DNA of 64,000 bases. Source: Myotis daubentonii. Taxonomy: Eukaryota; Chordata; Mammalia; Chiroptera; Vespertilionidae. The stretch spans positions 92,928,433-92,992,432 of the forward strand of contig NC_081842.1 of assembly GCF_963259705.1 (NCBI RefSeq). Reading direction: 5' to 3'. The notes under the pieces are model-generated. The model was not told the DNA's origin. It ran no database searches and worked only from the letters and a program-made list of their open reading frames with translations. The position numbers and the translations under genes were made by a program. Shown here piece after piece: positions 56,177 to 64,000 of the stretch (its first letter is position 1; each line of letters starts with the position of its first letter).

Positions 56177-57726
56177 AAAATCTAGTCAAATGGCTGAAAA
56201 GGATGGAACAAGTGTGAAAGTACATGATCACTGATCACCATACCAAAGAGAGTTGTCTTTTTCTCACTGACATTTAGCCAATATGAACTTCAATATACTC
56301 TAGGAAAAAGTGACAATTTCTTGATTGATGAGGAATTGGTGATGTGGAAATAACTGTTGCAAGCTCTGGTCAAAAATCACACTATATTTCTTTCACAGTT
56401 AAAACTTCAAAACCTGAGACGTTATAATAAAGCAATTGTAGCATGGTTCCTGGATGATGGGAAGAACTTTTGTGAATATCTGCTAATATGTGCATTTAAT
56501 TGCCTAATTCTCTTAATAGTGTTTTCAATTTATGTATATTTATCTATAAGTAAAATGCTATATTCCTCAATCTTTAATGGTTTATGTATGGGTTCATGTC
56601 CCATCCACCACCTATAGATTTTAATGATTTATGTCATTAGCTGTTAGTAATATTTTTGGTAAGTTAAAACCATCAATATAAATAATAATAATAATAATTC
56701 CCTAATTTGGTTCTGTCTTCCACTTTAAGATTTTAGCCATTATCCATACAAATATGTTTGATGTATTTCAATGTATTTTATTCCTTGTGTTTATAAAACA
56801 ACAGGGACTAATCAGAAATTAAAAGCAGCAGTAAACACTCAGGGTCAATAATTCTTATAGTCATGGAATTCAGTGCAGTTAAAACTACAAATAGTTTATC
56901 ACATTGTGGTCAACATTATGGTGAAATTTTTAATTGTTGGATATAAATTTTGGGATATTCCCTAACTTATATTTTTGTTATGTTCCAGAAGCTGCCAGCT
57001 AAGAAGTTTAGCACTTTGAGATGCAGATATTTTTTATTTATTTTATTACTCTTAGAAATTAAACAATAAAAGGTGGTTAGTTGTTGAGGCCAGTTGACAA
57101 ATACTACCTACCACAACATTATAGAATAATATATTGATTGAAACATTTTCATGATTATTAACCTCTGATTAACCACAACTCATAATCAGCTGTGGAAAAT
57201 ATATTCAGGATCCCATTAGAGAAAGTAGATCTATGCTCCCCAATTAAGCAGTCTGCACCCAAACTCCATGGGTGGCTTTGGCAGAAGGAAAGGGATTCCA
57301 GAATGAACTTCCCCAAAGTGTCATCATCAGTTGAACACAGATCGGTCAGCTTTGTATTGAGATTGCAAGAAGCCCAGGTAGTTTATTAATTAATTATTCT
57401 TATAAAAATAAATTTCTAAATGAGAAATTCTTAAATGTGTGAAGTCTCCTGCTGCCCTCTGGCCTACCTGGAACCATATGCTTGAGATCCAGCCGTTTCT
57501 AGAGAGTGCCTCACATACCAAATACTTAGTCTTTCTTATTCACCTTATTATAATAAACACTGCCATTCTTTCAAAGAAGATGCTTTAGGATGATGTTTTG
57601 AGAAGAGACTGGTAACTAAATTCACAAAAATATTTGAAGGCTAGTAGTAGATATTTTTATTTTATACACTTTAGGCTATATTTTCATTATGATTTCTCTG
57701 TGAGGTTCTTATAGAAGGAATTCTCT
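56177..57726. other. Unassigned stretch
   Basis: No gene or clear repeat. An (ATA)n run lies near 56679-56698. Confidence 0.45.
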
Positions 57727-57808
57727 CTTTCTTTCTCTCTCTCACTCTCTTCCTTGCCTCTAAATGTCAGTAAAAATATATCCTCGGGCAAGGATTAAAA
57801 AAAAAAAA
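57727..57808 (+). mobile_element. Ves SINE 3' tail fragment
   Basis: A CTCTCTC block, then CTAAATGTCAGTAAAAATAT and TATCCTCGGGCAAGGATT plus an A-run match the 3' part of Ves only. Confidence 0.7.
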
Positions 57809-58808
57809 GCGAATTTGTAGAATGGGACATCTTTAAAATAAATCTTGCCACAAAGTATAATTCTATGTCTTTCAGAAAAACAGTTGTACTACTATCTGTT
57901 TAACTGTATTCCATAGTCACATTTATAAAAACAAATAATACAAATAAATTACTATATTAGAAAATAAATAGAAAGTAGAATTAGAAAATAAAATATTTTC
58001 TCCTGCTGTCTTACTGATTACCTGCTGCTAAGAAGAATATTTCCTGCTATTGAAGTCAGCCTGATTTTGCCTGCACAAATATGTTTATGCCCTTTCCATC
58101 AATAAATAAATAAATAAATACTCTGAGATGATTAACATATTTCTACATAAAAATTGTTCTTAATGTTTTAGAATTACGTACTTGTTTATATTTATGGTGT
58201 GATAGATTTAAAACAAAAACTGTGTCACACATTGTACTTTGGCCTGTATTTTGTATTTACTTTTATCTTTAAAAAGTACTGAGAGATATACATATCTGAT
58301 AGTTGCCCTTTGATAACTGTGAGCAGAATGGATGCTGTGAAAAACAAAGGGCCACTAATAGGTTGTGAAGAAATATTTCATTCTATTACTGGGTGGTTAT
58401 TAGATTAGTTATTGTGAGTAATGTTTAACACTTTCCAGAAGCCTGAGGCAACTCATGCATATTTCTTTATTGAAGTCCTATAGCATCTATGTATCTATTA
58501 ATATTATTCAAAATGTATTCACTTAACAATTTTGTCTGAACAGTTTTTACCAGGAGCTGAAATATTCTTCCCACTCCTAATACCACAATGTAGTTTAAGA
58601 GAGAAACTTTTAAAAATATACTTTTAGAAAAAATGGTTTGGGTTTCATAATCAGAAACTATACTTTTAGAATTTATCCAAAGAATTTGGGTACGCAAAGA
58701 CCTCTAGGTAACATTTGCTCTTCTGACACTTTATATGAGAGATCTCTGAAAAATAAATGCATCTTTGACAGAGGATCAACTTACAATATAAACAATATTA
58801 TTAAGGCA
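57809..58808. other. Unassigned AT-rich stretch
   Basis: No gene or clear repeat. An (AAAT)n run lies near 58100-58122. Confidence 0.45.
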
Positions 58809-59215
58809 CTAGAGGCCTGGTGCACAAAACTTGTGCACTGGGGAGGCGGGGGTGAGGGGTGGTATCCCTCAGCCCGGCCTGAGCACTCTCACAGTCTGGG
58901 ACCCCTCAGGGGATGTCTGCCAGCTCAGTCCTTACCACTCTGCTTGCTGATCCTTAGCAGCAGGCTCCTTACTGCTCAGCTTACTGCTCCTTAGCCTACC
59001 GCAGAGGCAAGAGAGGCTCCTGCCACCGCCGCTGTGCTCGTCAGCCATGAGCCCGGCTTCTGGCTGAGCGGCCGCTCCACCTGTGGGAGCGCACTGACCA
59101 CCAGGGGGCAGTTCCTGCGTTGAGCGTCTGCCCTCTGGTGATCAGTGAGCATCATAGTGACTGGTTGTTCTGGTCATTCCGCTGTAACAGTCACTTAGGT
59201 TATTACATATATAGA
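58809..59215 (-). mobile_element. HeliBat, minus strand
   Basis: The minus-strand 3' end GTGCACAAGTTTTGTGCAC plus GGCCTCTAG ends at 58809. The 5' end near 59215 is TCTATATATGTAATAACC. CCACCAGGGGGCAG (59098-59111) and an opposed CTGCCCTCTGGTGATCAG lie in it. The frame 58638-58994 reads into it by chance. Confidence 0.9.
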
Positions 59216-60392
59216 TGTGCTATTTACCATAAATCAGTTAATAGAAAATGAGAAAGTTGATTAATGACATTGCAAACATAACCTTAATGAAGCTAATATT
59301 AAATAAAATACCCAATTAGTTGGATTCCATTGGCTTGCCAAAAGAAACTCTCTTGTGTGCTGTAGAAAATGTTGCAAAAATTTGGAAACCTTTGAATGAT
59401 GTATTATGTGCTGTTGTGGGTTTAAAATTTTAGTGGTGGAAGAGAGGGAGCGTAATCTGATTTGTGTGTTTGGTCAGATCATTTCATTGATCTTGTACAT
59501 TCTAACATTCCACTTGGCAGATGAAATTGAAAATGAACATCCAAAATGATGCATCTTATTTTCAGTGCAAGTAGTCATGAAGGCTAGAAATCAGAATGCT
59601 AGCAGTTACTGTATCCTAATAGCAGTATTGCAAAATATTGAAAGGAGATTCCACATAACCACATTCTGCATAGTGTCCAAAATAAGCAAAATATTGGATT
59701 TATGTTTGTTCACGCCAAATTCCAATAGGCATATTTCTCCATTGATACATGTAATTTACCATGTTTAGTCTGTCACAGTAAGCTTATTTAAAAGTATATT
59801 CACCTTTCAATTTAAAATCATAAACCTAGGGAATAAATATTTATACAAGGCATTACAAATTGCGCCTAAGCAATAGTATACATTTTTTTTATTCTGTCAC
59901 TCTTATATCTAATGTTGACTACAGAGGGAAGGTTTACACCTGTCTTTTACAACTTTTCTGAAAGTCTTATTAATAAGAGTTTTACACATAATTAAGGAAA
60001 ATTATAATTTCCTTAGTCATGAAAGCTTGTCACTTTATGTTATGTCTTTCTTATACGTTTCCTGCATACACGGCAGGAGGGGAACACGTTGTAATAGTCA
60101 TCTGAGTGTATATTTCTTTACCAAAGGCATTTTTCATTTTTCAAGCACAGGGGAATACACAGGATGCATTTGAAATCACATAACAATAATTAGGAAGAGA
60201 TTTTAAGATTGACATTTTGAGAAGTAAATTAGATGAAATGTGAAACTATTTACAATTTTTTGTGTGTTTAGCATTTATTTCTAGTACTATTTACTTTAAT
60301 AAAAATCTGAAAAGGCTTTTACCTTCTGTACCTTACATAGTTATGTGATCACAAAGAGCTTAAACAAGATGAACCCTAGCTGTGGATTAGCA
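59216..60392. other. Unassigned AT-rich stretch
   Basis: No gene or clear repeat. Confidence 0.5.
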
Positions 60393-61569
60393 TCCTATCT
60401 AATAATAGACAAACATGGTAATTAACATAGGTCCGCTACACTTCCCATTGGCTAATCAGGGTGATATGCAAATTAACTGCCAACCAAGATGGTGGCCGGC
60501 CGCCACACAGCTGAAGCAAACATGAGGCTTGGTTGCCCCGGCGATGGAGGAAGCCAAGGTTCCTCACATGCCGCGGCCTAGCTCTGAGCTCCGGATGCAA
60601 CAATGTTGTAATTATAGAAGTTAAACAAACCCCAGGTACCTGCTTTCAGCTAGGTGGCCTCAGAGCTGGAGCTGCAACAAAGTTTCAATTACAGAAAGTA
60701 AATAAATCCCAGAATAAAAAAAAAAAAAGGAGAGACTGGGAGCTTCAGTTGAAGGCTTGGCCTGCTTGAAAACAGCCCTCAGCCCATCATCCAGGCTGGC
60801 CAGGCACCCCAGTGGAGACCCCCACCCTGAAGGGGTTGCGGGCAGCCTGAAAACAGCCATCAGCCCCTTATCCAGGCTGGCCAGGCACCCCAGTGGGGAC
60901 CCCCACCCTGAAGGGGTTGTGGGCAGCCTGAAAACAGCCCTCAGCCCCTCATCCAGGCTGGCCAGGCATCCCATTGGGGACCCCTACCCTAAAGGGGGTG
61001 CAGGCAGCCTGAAAACAGCCATCAGCCCCTCACCCAGGCTGGCCAGGCACCCAAGCAGAACCCCCACCCTGATCCGGGACACCATTCAGGGCAAACCAGC
61101 CGGCCCCCACCCGTGCACCAGCCCTCTATCCTATATAGTAAAAGGGTAATATGCAAACTGATCCTTACAGCAGAAATACTGGGAATGACTGGTCACTATG
61201 ACACACACTGACCACCATGGGGCAGATGCTCAATGCAGGAGCTGCCCTCTGGTTGTCAGTGAGCTCCCACATGGAGGAGCTCTGCTCAGCCACAAGCCAG
61301 GCTGATGGCTGCCAGTACAATGGTGGTGGTGGGAGTCTCTCTTGCCTCCTCAGCAGCACTAAGGATGTTCGACTGCAGCTTAGGTCTGCTCCCCGCTGGC
61401 AAATGGACATCCCCCGAGGGCTGCCGGGCTGCCAGAGGAGTGTCTGATAGCCAGCTTAGGCCCAATCCCCCAGGGGAGCAGGTGTCCCAGACTGTGAGAG
61501 GGCACAGGCTGGGCTGAGGGACCTCCCCTCCCCTCCGAGTGTACAAATTTTTGTGCACCGGGCCTCTAT
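60393..61569 (+). mobile_element. Composite two-unit HeliBat
   Basis: Unit one starts TCCTATCTAATAATAGAC, with CATTGGCTAATCAG and CAAGATGGTGGC, then tandem phrases of about 75 bp built on CAGGCTGGCCAGGCACCCC (60790-61060). Unit two starts TCCTATATAGTAAAAGG at 61129. The end CACCGGGCCTCTAT runs straight into another HeliBat head, without the final G. Confidence 0.9.
60757..61068. repeat. Tandem repeat, period about 75 bp, four units
   Basis: Units share AGCCTGAAAACAGCC, TCAGCCCCTCATCCAGGCTG and CCCCAGTGGGGACCC. The period keeps a frame open in both directions, giving repetitive peptides (61-residue scale and up) that are not genes. Related units occur at 30.98-31.19 kb, 43.72-43.93 kb and 14.08-14.24 kb in the other composites. 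Confidence 0.85.
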
Positions 61570-61980
61570 TCTTATATAATAAAAGCCTAATATGCAAATC
61601 AACAGAATGTCAGAACAACAGTTGGAACAACAGGTTGCTATGATGTGCACTGATCACCAGGGGGCAGGCGCTCAATGCAGAAGGTGACCCCAGCCCGCAA
61701 TTCCCCAGGCCAGCCAAGGCAGGTGTCAGCGAGGTTCCCCCAATCGCCCAGTCATTTGCCCCACAGAGGGAAGTGACCAGCGGGGACAGGGGCGGGGTCA
61801 GCCTGCGAGCAGGGGGGCAGGGATGGCTGGGGAGTGGGTGGCATCAAGCCAGCCAAGGCCAGTGTCAGTGCCCCCCCCCCACCCCCATCACCCCACCAGT
61901 CAACTCCATAGATCGTCCCTGATCATCGACCAGGTCTAGGGACCCTACCCATGCACGAATTTCATGGATCGGGCCTCTAA
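61570..61980 (+). mobile_element. HeliBat joined to the preceding composite
   Basis: It starts TCTTATATAATAAAAGCC at the preceding unit's end and carries ATATGCAAAT and CTGATCACCAGGGGGCAGG. It ends ATGCACGAATTTCATGGATC and GGCCTCTAA, a permissible CTRR terminus. Confidence 0.88.
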
Positions 61981-62703
61981 TAATTAAATAATTAACATTA
62001 ACCCAAAAGAGGCCTTTTCCCTCTGTTTCTGGGAGGCAATCTCCCCCTGCTTGGAATATCCTACCTGATAAAATATATTTCTTTACCTGAGAGTTTTGGA
62101 ACATGAATGATAGCCAATGCTGACAATAATTTATGGTGAGAACTTTTGGACGGAAGGTATCAGCTAGACTTCTGGAGAAGCTAGAGGCTAGCTAAGGTCA
62201 GCCACATGGCAGTCAGCATGTGTACATGACAAAACCCTAATATAATTCTATATACCAGAGCTTGGGTGCCTTTCCTTATTGGCCATACTTCATGTATGTT
62301 GTTACACATCATTGCTAGAAATAGTATTGTTCACAGCTCCACTGAAAGGTACTACCAGAAACTTCCAACTTAGAAATCTCCTAGACTCTATGCTATGCAC
62401 CTCTTCCCGAGACTGATTTTAATAGGTACATGTTCACTCTATTAAACAGTGCCAGTGAATATAACAACTTTCAGTGATTTCTGTGAGTCTGAGTAAATTA
62501 TCAGACTGAAGGGTAGATTTGGGGATCTCGGACTTGTAATTTGTATGAGAAGTGAGGATGGTCTTGGGGACTTCCAAACTTTGAAGAACTAAATATTTAC
62601 CACATTTGTCTTTGTGGTAGAACAGGTGTTAAGAACAGTTTTCTAAGACATTTAATGTGGGCCTAGGAATATAGAGAAGCTGTCAAAAGTGTGTGAAATT
62701 TAC
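61981..62703. other. Unassigned stretch
   Basis: No gene or clear repeat. Confidence 0.45.
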
Positions 62704-62718
62704 AGAAGTTAATGTTTT

Positions 62719-62910
62719 TTTAAATGTATTTATTGATTTTTAAAGAGAGAGGAAGGGAAAGGGAGAGATAGAGAAAAACATCAATGTGATGTAAGAGTGA
62801 AACATCGATCATCAAGATACAACCCCAGGAATGTGCTCTGACTGGGAGTCAAACCGGCAATCTTTCAGTCACTGTAGGACACACAACCAACTGAGCCACA
62901 CTGGTCAGGG
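62719..62910 (-). mobile_element. Ves-related SINE with target duplications
   Basis: The minus-strand head CCCTGACCAGTGTGGCTCAG and a diverged body match the tRNA-derived SINE type. AAGTTAATGTTTT flanks it near 62707-62719 and 62915-62927. Confidence 0.88.
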
Positions 62911-62929
62911 ACAAAAGTTAATGTTTTAA

Positions 62930-63544
62930 AGCATTGTGCCTGAAACAGATTAAGCACTGCATAAATTTTGGCTCTTACTGTCTTTATCCTATATAAAGAA
63001 AATCCTTTAAATAGGGCTTTAATATAGCAAATACTAGTTAAAGAATGTATGCTAAGTGATTTTTGGTTGACTTTCGGCCAATTGTCAGTGTCTCCATTCA
63101 TTAGTCTCCATTCACTTTCTAAATGAAAAGACTGAGTTTTCAATCCAAAATTCTTTGTTCTAGAATCTATTCTGTTGATGTGATACATTTCCTGTTCTTA
63201 AGCCTGCCAGGCACAGATATGAGTTCATTCATTTTCCCAGATCTTTTCCTGAGGTAATAAGCCAAACTTTAGTTTCTTCCAAAGCTAGCTCCTGTCCTAC
63301 TTTTGGATAGTATTAGGAAATTTTATTTTTTATTCATATAAAATTGTTATCAATTTGTATATAGCATATACATTTCATTTTCTTTCTAATTTATTAATTT
63401 ATGTAAAATGCTAAATACTCTTTATGTGATAATTAAATTTAGTACCTAGAAATCTAATGATGCCTCCTGAATTCCTACTTATACAAATATTTTTATGTAT
63501 GTACACATTGATTTATTTTGAAACAATTTTTTGCATTCTTGTTT
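62930..63544. other. Unassigned stretch
   Basis: No gene or clear repeat. Confidence 0.45.
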
Positions 63545-63712
63545 TACTTTTTTAATTAAATTTATTGAGATGACATTAGTTAATAAGATTATATAGGTTT
63601 CAAGTGTACATTTAGATGCTACATAATTTGTACATTGCATTGTGTGCGCACCACCCAAAGTCAAATCATCTTCAGTCACTATATATTTAACCTGCATTCT
63701 ACCTCCTTACAC
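63545..63712 (-). mobile_element. L1 3' UTR fragment
   Basis: AAATTTATTGAGATGACATT, TATATAGGTTTCAAGTGTAC and CACCACCCAAAGTCAAATC match the complement of the L1 3' end, like 20430-20600. Confidence 0.8.
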
Positions 63713-64000
63713 TTAATTTTGTTTTTTAGTATGTTCAACTAGCTTTTTCTTTAAGAAAATGTAATTTTACTTTATACATCTCCAATAAATATTTGCCATA
63801 TTACCAAATTTTAATTTTTTATTTTTAAAGTGCATTAGTCCAGAAAATAGACAAGTGGAAAATCTTAGTATATTTATAGACTTCTTTTCAACTATTTTAA
63901 AATATACTTTACTACCTTAAATAACAATACATATGGATTTCACTATACTATCATTTAATATAAAAATGAGTGATCATTTTTTTCAGATTTGAAAAATTAT
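63713..64000. other. Unassigned AT-rich end of window
   Basis: No gene or clear repeat. Confidence 0.45.

Overview
The window is nuclear DNA from a vespertilionid (evening) bat. Three repeat signatures support this. There are about twenty HeliBat rolling-circle transposons (5' TCCTATMTAATAA-type ends, 3' hairpin plus GGCCTCTAG). There are eleven whole or partial Ves SINEs, which are tRNA-derived. There are also several young DNA transposons (a SPIN-type hAT, other nonautonomous hATs, a mariner and a Tc1-like piece). HeliBats together with young DNA transposons are known from Myotis, Eptesicus, Pipistrellus and relatives, and I cannot name the species.

I found no host protein-coding gene, tRNA, rRNA or recognisable exon. 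The longer open frames lie in L1 relics, in GC-rich HeliBats, in a minisatellite or in simple repeats. This is an intergenic or deep-intronic, AT-rich region built mostly of transposon layers. HeliBats alone cover roughly 11 kb, about a sixth of the window.

Layout. 1-1021: AT-rich DNA with an inverted partner at 25.8-26.0 kb, a Ves SINE, an L1 piece and a HeliBat. 1-4.1 kb: quiet. 4.1-9.0 kb: L1 fragments in both orientations, interrupted by a solo LTR that itself holds a hAT element. 10.4-11.6 kb: L1 tail, HeliBat, a polyadenylated retrocopy-like block and a Ves SINE. 11.9-13.1 kb: an old Tigger-like relic split by a 5'-inverted L1. 13.7-15.3 kb: a composite HeliBat carrying a minisatellite. 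15.3-20.4 kb: quiet. 20.4-22.0 kb: a 5'-inverted L1 hit by a Tc1-like element and a Ves SINE. 24.15-24.91 kb: a solo LTR with 4-bp duplication. 25.0-26.8 kb: a cluster of four HeliBats. 27.4-29.0 kb: L1 relics split by inverted microsatellite arms, a HeliBat and a hAT. 29.8-33.4 kb: HeliBats and an internally deleted mariner. 34.9-37.8 kb: L1 pieces split by a HeliBat. 38-43 kb: hAT, HeliBat, SPIN inside an old LTR, Ves SINE and L1. 43.2-46.2 kb: three HeliBats, two of them head to head inside an old L1. 46.2-48.5 kb: old L1 and MIR. 48.8-52.4 kb: nested Ves pair, HeliBat with hAT inside, and L1. 52.4-54.8 kb: a clear twin-primed L1 with both target duplications. 55-64 kb: quiet DNA with a Ves SINE, a HeliBat at 58.8 kb, a three-unit HeliBat run at 60.4-62.0 kb, a Ves SINE and an L1 tail.

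The sequences most worth study are within the HeliBats. A composite two-unit form occurs four times. Paired CTCF-like motifs recur in inverted orientation. Two near-perfect hairpins could fold as small-RNA precursors. One subfamily has a promoter-like head with CCAAT and YY1-like motifs. I saw nothing that amounts to a new multigene system.
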